A stretch of DNA of 64,000 nt from NCBI RefSeq assembly GCF_900246225.1, contig NC_039306.1:13151071-13215070 (forward strand). Direction: 5' to 3'. Source of the DNA: Astatotilapia calliptera (taxonomy: Eukaryota > Chordata > Actinopteri > Cichliformes > Cichlidae). The notes under the pieces were generated by a model. That model searched no databases and was not told where the DNA came from. It saw only the letters and a list, made by a program, of their open reading frames with translations. Each line of letters opens with the position of its first letter. Position 1 is the stretch's first letter. Positions 36,046 through 49,754 of this stretch are shown here, in pieces. A program made the translations under genes and the position numbers.

Positions 36046-37979
36046 ACCCTGTTTAAAGTGGTTAAAGAGTTCTCAATTTGTCCTCATACAGTGGTTATGA
36101 AGAGGAGCATGGGATATACATTAGATTTGTTCCAGGCTGTACTGTTAGGGCATTTTAAAATCGGAAGTGGCCAACAAAGGAACTGAAGATATTACTCTTA
36201 ATGTGTTGGTTTCTTTTTCAAAAGTTCTCAGTGAAAACTGACACATTTGACTTCAATTTTTAACCTTTTGCCTCCTCAGAGAGTTGCTTTGCCTCCCTCT
36301 TGACTCAAATAAATGTGAAGTAGCAGATAATTAAGTACATATTGGACTATTTACAAATGTTGTCTCTCAATAAATACACACCTTATAATCAGGCTTTCAC
36401 TGATTCTGTTCTGAGATTTTTTTTTCTTAAAATTCTTTGTAAATATATCTGTGACATTTAACACTCCACAAATATGCATCCTACTTTTAAAAAATATTTA
36501 TTGCCCGATTGATATCGGATCTTTGAGGCTGACGCTGATATTTACAATTGACTGTTTAAAATGTCAGGTAATGATAAATTGCCACTTACTGATACGTTTT
36601 GCTGTGCTTCATGCACAGGAATGAGAAGAGAAATGGACAGAGGAGGAAAGAGGACAGAAATAAGTGGAATGAGTGCTAGAAATGTAGCGCTGTGCTACAA
36701 CAGGGAAGTTTTATAGCTGCATCACAAATCAGCTACATCGCTGAAGTCCACTGGAGAGCAAGCTATGCAAAAATAATGGCCAGTGTATAAAGAGAAGAAA
36801 AAGCACTGATTGCTTAGTGTGGCACAAAAAATGAGTTATGCAGCAGTTTATTGTTGCATGTTGATAAGAAAAATGTTTAATAAGACTTTAATAAGTCTAA
36901 AAGAAGAAAATGATGGGGAGAGGAAAAATGGAAGGAAGAGAAAGAGAGGGTTGGGAACCTAAAACAAAATTGTTAACACACTATTCGAGTAGTTTAAATG
37001 TGACTGAAGAATTTAATGACAGTTGTATGAGTGGGTCACGCAAATCGCTGGTTATATTGTCTCTTCAATCATCAGTGGTGTGATTATATTAGAGATGACA
37101 ATGGCGAGATGATAAACCACTTTAATCTGTTTTACTTAGCCTTTAGCAGGGAATAAGAACAAGCTGCAGGGTTTTAGATTTACATGCACACAGACACACA
37201 CACACACGCACTTCAAAGAGGAGCTGTGCATAGGTGCGTTGGTGTATTGTCAAGGCAGAAGATTGAAGTTGACTGATCCTATTAGGTTTTACTGTTGATG
37301 CACACACGCTTCAACAGACATCTGAAAAAGCTGCATACACATGCACACAGAGACGCGCACATACAACTGAGCAGCACATTAACAAATTGTCTTGCACACA
37401 CTCAGACACACACACACCATTCGCAATGTGACTCAGCTGTGTCATATTCACAGTTGAGAGGGAACAGAGCGAGGAGTGCAGAACTAAAGAACGCCTGTCA
37501 GGTTTATTTCTGTCTCCGGCTGGCTCTTGCCTGTGTTACCAACGGAGCTTCATGCTCTGATCTGCTGCTGCCCCACTTCCTGGTCCCCTTGTCTACTCTT
37601 GAGTACAATGGCAAAAATAAAAACATAAACAACCTTCAAGTGTTGCAGCATGCATATCGTCCTTCACAGGAACTGTGCACAAATTCAAAACCTGCAACAA
37701 CAGTGAACACCAACTATTTGTCCTGCTTCGACTGAGAACTGGCGCTGCATATCATTATGGCTAATGATTATTTTAGGACTCCTTGCAAGATGGGAGAAGC
37801 ACTTTGAACAAATAAACCAACTATCTGTGCTGCTTAGAATACTTTTATTACTTTTATGGATCAAGTCAGAAAGCTGGTTCGAACAAGTAAATTAAAACTT
37901 ACGCACAAAAATATTAGGTTTACTAACGCACTGTTAGAAAATAATATAAAAACTGATTAACATGTTGATTTATTTTGCC
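36045..37979. other. Intergenic DNA, CA-rich patches, no gene seen
   Basis: AT-rich, with short CA/GA-rich patches near 37180-37210 and 37340-37420. The 146-codon open frame at 37295-37735 runs through these (His-Thr-rich N-terminus) and has no family features. Confidence 0.5.
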
Positions 37980-38244
37980 TTAACCCTTTCAAGACCAGCG
38001 TATTGTATTTGATACAGGTGTTTTGTGAGTTTTTGAGACTTCTACATCATCAGTGTGACTTTTTTTACCCTCAAAAAATTATATAAATTGCATGACACAT
38101 GACTAAATAATAAAAAAGGCTTATGTAGCAAATGTGATACAAATTAAAACTCATATATATATGCAGATTAAAATGTGATGTGATTAATATATTTATTTAA
38201 AGATTTCTGGCAGTTATTTCATGCTTGAGGTTTTAAAGGGTTAA
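37980..38244. mobile_element. 265-bp MITE with TTAA ends, piggyBac-like
   Basis: It opens with TTAA then ccctttcaagacc and closes with ggttttaaaggg then TTAA. The inverted termini match at about 11 of 13 bases, and the TTAA at each end fits the piggyBac target duplication. It has no coding capacity. Its right half has a diverged relative at 63152-63291. Confidence 0.55.
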
Positions 38245-38249
38245 AGAGA

Positions 38250-39250
38250 CCTGGTTACATGTAAAAGTAGAATAGGAGGCAGTTCCCAGCTTGGATTTTG
38301 GAGGCTTAAAACATTCCTTATTGATAAACCATATAGTAAGTTTTAGAAAGTGGAGTATTTAGTGCTCAGTGTTAGAAGTACTTGGTTGTTCGAGGCAAAA
38401 TAAAAATGAGTGGCTTCAGGGATTTTTTTGTTTGTTTTCTTGTTCGTTTGTTTTTTGTTGAGCTTCCAGTGAGCACTGTTGGGGCCATAACTCCATTTCA
38501 CCAGATTACTTCACAGATTTCCGATGGAGAAATGAGAAGTATGATCAGAAGAGTTGTCCAAGAGCTAAGACCCACTTGTGGAGAGCTACAAAAAGACCTG
38601 GTAACAATTGACAATTGAACTACTATGACCTGTATGCACAGGAGTTAAGTTATAGATCACCACCCCATTCATTTAAATAAGGGGCTTCAAAATAACTTCA
38701 CAGTTAACCTCGTGGAGGCATTTCCAGGACGGCAGGTTATACAAGGTTATTATAACATCAAAACTAAACAGAACTAAAACTGTGTGTTTAAAACACATAG
38801 TTAAAATTAAAGTAGAATTTGACTCAAAAAAACAAAATAAAAATGTAATATTTTTTGTTTGTACAAATCGATGTTTGTTGCAAAGTCAAAAACGAACTAA
38901 AGACCAAATAAGACACAAATCCTCTAAATTATTATTATTATTTTTTATTTTTTTGCCATCTACTTCTGAAAATATTAAAGAGTCCAAAGGATAAATTGGA
39001 GAAACAAGTGACAGAAATCCTTGCCCTGTATGGAAATGAGCCTCCACAAACTAAAATTAACATCTTCATCCTCTAATCTGTTATCAAACTGTTCTCCCAC
39101 TAGGAGCTCAGTCTGAGTGGAGTTTTTTTTCTCCTCCTCTTACCTCATGTTATGTATTTTCGTTGTTTTTTTTCCTATCAGCCTACCTTTCTGACATGTC
39201 TCCCCAATGTGATGTTTGTGTAAAGTTGGTCAGAAGATTCCTTTGTAAGT
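38250..39250. other. Intergenic DNA, nothing recognised
   Basis: AT-rich sequence without supported features. Confidence 0.45.
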
Positions 39251-39254
39251 GCGC

Positions 39255-39330
39255 ATGCGCCATTAGCGTGCTGCCTGCTGTAACCCGAATTTCCTTCGGG
39301 ATTAATAAAGTATTCTGATTCTGATTCTGA
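39255..39330 (+). mobile_element. LINE 3'-tail (Rex1-like)
   Basis: aatttccttcgggattaata followed by aagtattctgattctgattc is a typical 3' terminus of a Rex1-type LINE, ending in tandem tgattc units. It matches the 3' end of the element at 11888-13145. Only the tail is present, so the copy is extremely 5'-truncated. Confidence 0.65.
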
Positions 39331-40009
39331 ATTATCACCGTCTTCCCTACCTTAAGTGAGCCAATCAGCCACCAACCAATGTGCTTTTAATTTCAGTGCT
39401 CTTTTGTCAGTCTGTCTCTCATTCTTCCATCCTGCCTCCTCCCCCATTTCCACCTCACTCTGGTCACTCAGAGCCCATCCAATTCTCCATCTCCATCTTC
39501 ATCACCACCGGGGATTCTTTTCTGCAACGATGAGTCATTGGAGACTAATTGCCAAATAGATCAATGAATTTTTGTATCACAATAAAGCGTGTTCAGTTCT
39601 TCCAAATAATCTCTCCTTTTTGAAATGCTTGGGCACCATCATTATTTAATAAAAAAATAATAATAAAAAAAAACAGAAGACAAGCATGAATTTAACTCTG
39701 AAAGCAAGGGTTTGCTGGAATGTGGCAGTACAGTGATTTTCCAATCACTCATTACAAAAGGCAAATGGTGTGTGTGAGTTGTTTGCTGTTACACAGAAAA
39801 ACCGTTAGAGTGTGACAGTTGCCAGTCTGAAAGGGAAACAGAGCCAGGGACAGTTGCACTTTTCACCAGAGTTGGCTCAGAACACATTGTTCATCACCAA
39901 GTCTGTGCAATGATGTCATCCCCACAATGGGCAGCCAGAAAAACGTTCTTTACACTCTTCTCACACTGACTCCAATCTGTCTTTCTGCTGTGAGACTTGG
40001 ACAGGATAT

Positions 40010-40014
<5 letters not shown>

Positions 40015-40047
<33 letters not shown>
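40015..40047. repeat. (TG)n microsatellite
   Basis: About 16 TG units followed by ctgtgtgt. Confidence 0.9.
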
Positions 40048-40048
<1 letters not shown>

Positions 40049-40303
40049 TGTGTGTTGACCTGTAAAATCTGTATGTATTTAAGGGTTTTTCTACTTTCTC
40101 TGCTGCTTTTGAATCTTGGACAATGTGGATCGCGTCAGAAAGTCTGGTCATTTTGTCCTCAAGGTTTTCAAATGAGCTTTGTTATTAGGATCATGGTTAA
40201 AGTTAAAAATGTGACTGTGGTGGATTACGTGTTAGGGACTGTATTATATCACAGAGGGACCCTACAAGTATAGAAGTGTGAGTGTGTCACAGTCTGTGCA
40301 GTC

Positions 40304-40305
<2 letters not shown>

Positions 40306-40382
<77 letters not shown>
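40306..40382. repeat. (TG)n microsatellite, long
   Basis: About 38 uninterrupted TG units. Confidence 0.95.
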
Positions 40383-40383
<1 letters not shown>

Positions 40384-40789
40384 ACTTTGCCAGGATTGGC
40401 ACTCAAATTGGCCAGAGGAACCAACTAGTAATGAGATCTCACTTTTGGCATTCCTTTCTGCTGCAATGTCGTCAGCAGACACAAAAAAGACACCCAGTTA
40501 GAAAAAATATGACCATTGCACCAAAAGCAAAGTTCGTGTGGGCCAAAAAAAATATTGTGTGTATCTGTGTGTGTCTCTGTTTGTGTATAATAATGGTCTT
40601 TTCTTGATATTAAAGATAAAGCATCAAGTGAGTTAAACTTCGGGAACACTGGAACATATTGTTAATAATCTGTTTCAGCTGCTTGGTATTACTGAAATTA
40701 ACTAGAGGTGCACTAGAGGGAACATCTCTTTCACAGAAGGCATATTTTTTCCACCACATCTTTTATGTATTTATTTATTTACTTAAAAA

Positions 40790-41745
40790 ATTGGTGGCAT
40801 GAGAGGACACCAGGAAGCTACATTGTCAACTCACTCAGGATGGCACATCAGTATGTACCATTTCCACATGGTTTCTTGTGTCTCAAGAGCAGGGAGGACA
40901 TTCCAGTTACTCTGGGAGAGCTGGACAGGGTGGTAGAGGGTCCTTAACCCATTAACATGACTCTTATCTGCTCCTTTGTGCAAGGATGAGTGGGATGAGC
41001 ACTCCCAGAGCACCACAAAATGACCTCCAGCAAGCTACTTGTGTGAATGTCTCTGATCAAACAATCAGAAAGTGACCAGCAGTGATTTGCATTTACTATA
41101 GAATACCAGAATTGGCAGGTCCATCACTGGTGCCCTCTGCTTTACACAGATCAGAGCAGGTTTGCTCTAAGCACATGTGAAAGATGTGAAAGTGTCTGGA
41201 GAAGTTGTAGAGATATCGAGATTTTGCTGCTCTTCTGTTCAGCTTCACCAGTTTAAATGGTGGGTCTGGGGAGGCATATTGATAGAGGGATCCACAGATC
41301 TCTACAGACTTGGCAATGACACCCTGACTCATATTAGTGATTGGTATAAATCCTTGGACCTAATGTCAGGCTCTACAGGGTAGTGCAGTGGGTCCTAGGT
41401 TCCTCCTGGACCACCACAATGCCCAGTCTCATGTGACCAGAGTATGCAGGCAGTTCCTAGAGGATGAAGGAATAAATACCATTGACTGGCCCTCACTTGA
41501 CGTATCCACTAGAACACCTCTAGAAAATTATTTTGCGATCCATCCAGTGCTGTTGTGCAGGAGTTCAGGGTTGCCCTGGTCTGGCTCTGGGAATCCCCAA
41601 GAAAACCATCCATTGTCTTATTAGGAGCATGCCCCAATGTTGTCAGACATGCATACAAGCATGTGGGTGTCATCCAAACTACTGAGTACCATTGTGAGTC
41701 GCTATAATAACATTTTGCCAAATTGGACTAGCCTGCCACATCATT
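40790..41745 (+). mobile_element. Decayed Tc1/mariner-like transposon
   Basis: The order follows a Tc1-like transposase gene on the plus strand: 'tcactcaggatggcacatca' (N-terminal side), 'aggcatattgatagagggat', 'ctggaccaccacaatgccca' (second catalytic Asp region, DNA-like peptide), 'ggccctcacttgacgtatcc' followed by 'actagaacacctctag' (SPDLNPIEHLW-equivalent, now mutated), and the 3' part 'attaggagcatgccccaatg', 'catacaagcatgtgggtg'. Internal stops and indels show it is dead. Terminal inverted repeats were not located. Confidence 0.6.
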
Positions 41746-41749
41746 AAAC

Positions 41750-44695
<2,946 letters not shown>

Positions 44696-44718
44696 ATATA
44701 TATATATATATATATATG

Positions 44719-46990
44719 GAGACGGAGCAATACTGGAAGAGCATATGGGAGAAGGACGCAACCCATAACGGCAATGCTCAGTGGCTAGTGGATCTGAGGG
44801 CAGACCACAGCGACCTCCCTGAACAGGGTCCAGTAACCATCACAGTGGCAGATATCCAAGAAAGGGTCTCCAGTATGAAGAGTTGGACAGCACCATGGTT
44901 CACGCCTACTGGCTGAAGAAGCTGACTGCACTCCACGAGCGTCTGGCAGCACAAATGAACCAGCTGCTAGTTAACGAGAGACACCCGGAATGGCTAACTG
45001 AAGGCCGGACGGTCCTGATCCCCAAGGACCCCAAGAAGGGACCGGTCCCCTCCAACTACCGACCAATAACCTGCCTCAGTACTACATGGAAGCTCCTGTC
45101 AGGCATCATATCGGCTAAGATGAACAGGCACATGGGTCAATACATGAGCGGGACACAGAAAGGAATTGGCAAGAATACCAGAGGCGCAAAACACCAGCTA
45201 CTGGTAGACAGAACAGTCAGCCGAGACTGCAAGACCAGACTGACCAACCTGTGCACTGCCTGGATTGATTACAAGAAGGCCTATGACTCAATGCCCCACA
45301 GCTGGATACTGGAATGCCTAGAATTGTACAAGATCAATGGGACCCTAAGAGCCTTCATCAGGAACTCAATGGGGATGTGGCGTACAACACTAGAGGCCAA
45401 CTCCAAGCCCATAGCACAAGTCACCATCAAGTGCGGGATCTACCAAGGAGATGCTCTGTCCCCACTGCTGTTCTGCATAGGCCTGAACCCCCTCAGTGAG
45501 ATCATTAACAAGACTGGCTACGGATACCGACTACGAACGGAGCAGTTGTCAGCCACCTCCTGTACATGGATGACATCAAGCTGTATGCCAAGAGTGAACG
45601 AGACATCGATTCACTGATCCACACTACCAGGCTATACAGCAATGACATTGGAATGTCGTTCGGACTGGAGAAGTGTAGTCGGATGGTAACAAAGAGAGGG
45701 AAGGTAGTCAGAACTGAGGGGATTGAACTACCAGAAGGCAACATTGCAGACATAGAGGACAGTTACAAGTACCTGGGGATCCCGCAGGCGAATGGGAACC
45801 ATGAAGAGGCCGCTAGAAAAGCTGCAACCACCAAGTACCTGCAGAGGGTCAGGCAAGTCCTGAGGAGTCAGCTGAATGGTAAGAACAAGATCCGGGCCAT
45901 CAACACGTACGCCCTGCCCGTGATTAGGTACCCTGCTGGGGTAATAGGCTGGCCAAAGGAGGAGATAGAAGCCACTGACATAAAGACAAGAAAGCTCCTT
46001 ACCATGCATGGAGGGTTTCACCCCAAGTCCAGCACCCTGAGGCTATACGCTAAGCGGAAGGAAGGGGGCCAGGGACTGGTGACTGTCAGCACCACAGTCC
46101 AGGATGAGACAATGAACATCCAAGAATACATTGGGAAGATGGCCCCAACTGACCGAGTGCTCAGTGAATACCTCAGGCAGCAGAAACCCAAGAAAGAGGA
46201 GGTAGACGAGGAACCATCATGGAAGGACAGGGCCCTGCACGGTATGTACCACCAGCAGATAGAGGAGGTGGCTGATATCCAGAAATCCTACCAGTGGCTG
46301 GACAAAGCTGGACTGAGAGACAGCACAGAGGCACTAATCATGGCAGCACAAGAACAAGCTCTGAGTACAAGATCCATAGAGGCTGGGGTCTATCACACCA
46401 GGCAAGACCCCAGGTGCAGGCTGTGTAAAGATGCCCCAGAGACAATCCAGCACATAACAGCAGGGTGCAAGATGCTAGCAGGCAAGGCATACATGGAACG
46501 CCATAACCAAGTGGCCGGCATAGTGTACAGGAACATCTGTGCCGAGTATAACCTGGAAGTCCCGAGGTCAAAATGGGAGATGCCCCCAAGGGTGGTGGAG
46601 AATGACCGAGCTAAGATCCTGTGGGACTTCCAGATACAGACGGACAAAATGGTGGTGGCTAACCAACCGGACATAGTGGTGGTAGACAAACAGAAGAAGA
46701 CGGCCGTAGTGATCGATGTAGCGGTTCCGAATGACAGCAATATCAGGAAGAAGGAACACGAGAAGCTGGAGAAATACCAAGGGCTCAGAGAAGAGCTCGA
46801 GAGGATGTGGAGGGTGAAGGTAATGGTGGTCCCCGTGGTAATCGGAGCACTAGGTGCGGTGACTCCCAAGCTAGGCGAGTGGCTCCAGCAGATCCCGGGA
46901 ATAACATCGGAGATCTCTGTCCAGAAGAGCGCAGTCCTGGGAACAGCTAAGATACTGCGCAGGACCCTCAAGCTCCCAGGCCTCTGGTAG
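44719..46990 (+). pseudogene. R4-type reverse transcriptase/endonuclease, two frameshifts
   Basis: Frame A (44719-44892) gives METEQYWKSIWEKDATHNGN onward. A frameshift near 44892 moves to the frame of 44883-45535, with EWLTEGRTVLIPKDPKKGPV, PSNYRPITCLSTTWKLLSG, the palm motif CTAWIDYKKAYDSMPHSWIL and GIYQGDALSPLLFCIGLNPL. A second shift near 45535 leads into the frame that carries the catalytic HLLYMDDIKLYA box and runs to 46990. The C-terminal half has a CCHC knuckle (CRLCKDAPETIQHITAGC, 46418-46470) and a PD-(D/E)XK-like endonuclease (ANQPDIVVVDKQKKTAVVID followed by VAVPND, about 46660-46730). Core residues are preserved, but the two indels should prevent full-length translation. The last 474 codons form one uninterrupted frame, which suggests moderate age. 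Confidence 0.8.
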
Positions 46991-47040
46991 AGGACCCGAG
47001 CTTGAAGGATAAACCGCCCGCAGGGGCGTGCTGGGTGTTT
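44719..47040 (+). mobile_element. R4-clade LINE (Rex6/Dong-like) inserted in a TA microsatellite
   Basis: A 2.3-kb non-LTR element with TA repeats directly at both edges (44697-44717 and 47043-47064). It encodes a single polyprotein, broken by two frameshifts (see the pseudogene entry), with an RT domain followed by a zinc knuckle and a restriction-enzyme-like endonuclease, the architecture of the R2/R4 group. No N-terminal region before the RT is apparent, so it is probably 5'-truncated. R4-group elements such as Dong are known to prefer simple repeats as targets, which fits the location. Confidence 0.8.
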
Positions 47041-47042
47041 AT

Positions 47043-47065
47043 TATATATATATATATATATATTT

Positions 47066-47124
<59 letters not shown>
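47043..47124. repeat. (TA)n microsatellite, right part of the split array
   Basis: TA units at 47043-47064, a short ttacacacaca interruption, then TA units at 47073-47124. It continues the array seen at 42931 and 44697. Confidence 0.9.
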
Positions 47125-47128
<4 letters not shown>

Positions 47129-47129
47129 G

Positions 47130-49460
47130 TGCTCATCCACTGAACCTGTTCTGAGTCTCACATTCAGAAACACAAAAAGTTTTTCCCACAGTGATCAACA
47201 AAGTACATCACATTATAATTCTGTGACTCATGGTTCACAAACAGCATAAAAATCTTTTCCTCTGATTAAGTCATGTATAAATATGTGACTCATTACACCC
47301 AGCTCTCAAACCTTTTTCATTGCTTTCTAGTGCCAGGCACGTCTATTTCTGTGCAAGCCTGCCGTGTACAACATACGGTGGGAGTGTGCACAGGAAGCAG
47401 CTGTTAGAATGAGGATGAGAACCTTAAATGCCTGCACGCACGCACGCACGCACGCACGCACACGCACACACACACACAGAAACAAACATGCACACCAGTA
47501 ACCGGAGCTGGTGACAGCTTGGCCCCTCATTTGGCTATTTTAGTCGACAGACACTCAGAAGCTTTGTTTGGCTGTGTATCAGATACAGAAATATTTTTGC
47601 AGGACTGAATTAATTTTGATTTTCATAAACGCATTATGAACATCATATGCAAAATTTTTATTCTTTATTTGGTTTATCAATTAAATTGAAGAGTCAATTT
47701 ACTTGTTCATTTTTTTTAAAGAAAATTTATTTTGAAGTCATGTAAATTTTAAAGCAAGGTAACAGAAGTTCATGCATAAATATTTCTTTTAGGGCCCTCA
47801 GTAGATTACAGGCACATATATCAAAGCAGAAAGAATTACTGTTAGATAGATAGAAAAGAAATATTTTCTACTACAACTTTTAATTTCTATTTTGCACATA
47901 ATTCTCAGTTTTACATTTTCCTTTACAATGCACTTCAATAGTTACTGTTTATTTGCGGCATGTGCACGATAGTTAAGGATCTGCATTTCTATTACTACTG
48001 TTTTGAATGTACCAAATATTTAAAAATGATATACTTAGTTTTATTTATTGTAGATTCTGCAATTTCTCTACTTATTATGACTGTGTGACACCTGTTTCCT
48101 TAACTAGGACCGACAAAATCATTCTTATTACATGTATACATATAAAAATACAAATACATAAATAATAAATTAATTAATAAAAAAAATGTTGCTGGACGCT
48201 TAAAGTCATTCTGGTGCATCATATGGAATTTAACACATACTCAACAACAGGCATTAGATAAATAAATTGAAAAAGTGAAAGACTGCAAGCTTGCACTTGT
48301 GCAAATCATTTCAATGATTTTTTTAATCATAAAAGGTATCTGATATTGTACAACAGATCAATGGGACAGCAGTGCAGAGGCTTCAGAACTTGTCTTTGAA
48401 TGCTCGAATTTTAAAGATTTCTTCAACTTCTACTTAGACACAGACACAGATTTTGGACAATTCCCTCACTTACTGAAATTGTTTACAGTAGTATGCACAT
48501 TTAAGGCACTTCAAATTTCTATCATGTAACATTTAAATCTGAACTCAGGACACCCAGCAAGATTACTCCAATAAACTATCCTGAGCAACAGGGACAGTTG
48601 TGAGAACAAGGAGTCCTGTTGATGATGTGGCTTTGGAAGAGTCTTGGTCTGAACATCACGGTGCCACTCTGGGATTACATGAACAGACAGAAAACACTGA
48701 ATCAGATTTAACAGCCACAGACCTCAATTAAAATGTAAGCAAGTATACAGAAGATAAAATGGACTGAAGTGTCTTCTCTTTTTAATTTACAAATAGATAT
48801 GTTTAAACTTTTCACAGAATCCTCACTTCAGTGTCCAAAGTGCTTGTGCCTTATTAGAATCATAACACATCCACTCACATATTCACAGACTCAGAGACTG
48901 AAATAGTTACCCACACATGCACAGACACGCAGGCGATCACGCCTATTGCTTCGTATGTACGTGAGCCACCACAAGTGATCTAAGCACATGTTGTCATCTA
49001 ATAAATTTAGGTAGCATTTGAATGAAAACATGCCTATATATAAACAATAAACTGAGGCACATATATGTGGGGTCACCTATGTATTACTGGCTGACTCAGA
49101 CCAAAGGCCTGTTTGTGTTGTGCAAGTATGTGTGTGTGATGACAGAAACCACAGAGACACTAAAAAAGAAGTGGACACCTGTTCTCTGGATAGCACTGGG
49201 AGAAATTCCACTCCACAGTCACAGCGCATGTTTGTGTGTGTGTGTGTGTTAGAAACAAGTATGGTGACACCGTACTTTTCCTGTCTCACGTGGACTAGAT
49301 GCCCATCACTTCGTTTATGACCCTTCCCTTTTTAAAGGCCAGTATGGAGCCAGAGGGGCTTCAGCAGGGGATTAAAGTCAAAGTCCTTGCACTCTTCACA
49401 CCAGCAGCTCACCCACTGACCAACTTATCTGGAAGGGTGTGGATATTTCCGTAAAGATCC
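47130..49460. other. Intergenic DNA upstream of abra
   Basis: AT-rich with no gene. A (CACG)n run lies at about 47433-47462, followed by CA units to 47480. The final few hundred bases are the probable upstream regulatory region of abra; a CACCTG E-box core occurs at about 49177, but no clear SRF-type CArG box was found. Confidence 0.45.
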
Positions 49461-49468
49461 ATCGTGGC

Positions 49469-49475
49469 TATAAAG
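49469..49475 (+). promoter_or_regulatory. TATA box of abra
   Basis: TATAAAG in the context ggctataaaggctgag, 280-286 bp before the abra start codon. With a usual 25-30 bp spacing the transcript would start near 49500, leaving a 5' UTR of about 255 bases. TATA promoters are common among muscle-restricted genes. The start site itself is inferred. Confidence 0.6.
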
Positions 49476-49754
49476 GCTGAGGAACACTGATGATCATTTG
49501 GAAAGATTCACTTTACAAGTTTGAAGTCTTTAAGATTTGAGCTGAAACCTTAGGAAGCTGAATCCATTAAGATTCACTTCAGCCTTTTTTAAGCATTAAG
49601 TTAACTCGCTAGAATTTTCACGTGACGAAATATTTTTTCAAGACTTTTTGGCATCTTAAGCCAATTGACCAAAACTGAAGCTAGAAATAACGACATCACC
49701 TGCAAGAGTAGATTATTATACGGGCAATAAAAGTGAATACGTTGGAAATTCACC

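Larger units (their letters stand above)
39330..40780. other. Intergenic DNA with two TG microsatellites
   Basis: No gene could be supported. The two TG runs are listed separately; the cysteine-valine repeat open frames across them are artefacts. Confidence 0.5.

Noticed and set aside
37295..37735. 146-codon plus-strand open frame
   Set aside because: The N-terminal part is a His-Thr run from CA-rich DNA, and the rest shows no family motif or splice pattern.
40306..40382. CRISPR-like or other regular spaced repeats
   Set aside because: The regular repeats in this window are dinucleotide microsatellites without spacers; CRISPR arrays are not expected in a vertebrate chromosome and none is present.
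46393..47136. 247-codon minus-strand open frame
   Set aside because: It is antisense to the conserved endonuclease part of the R4-type LINE and begins in a TA microsatellite.
49327..49338. CArG-like box upstream of abra (CC, eight A/T, GG)
   Set aside because: The SRF consensus has six A/T bases between CC and GG; here there are eight, so it is not claimed as a binding site.
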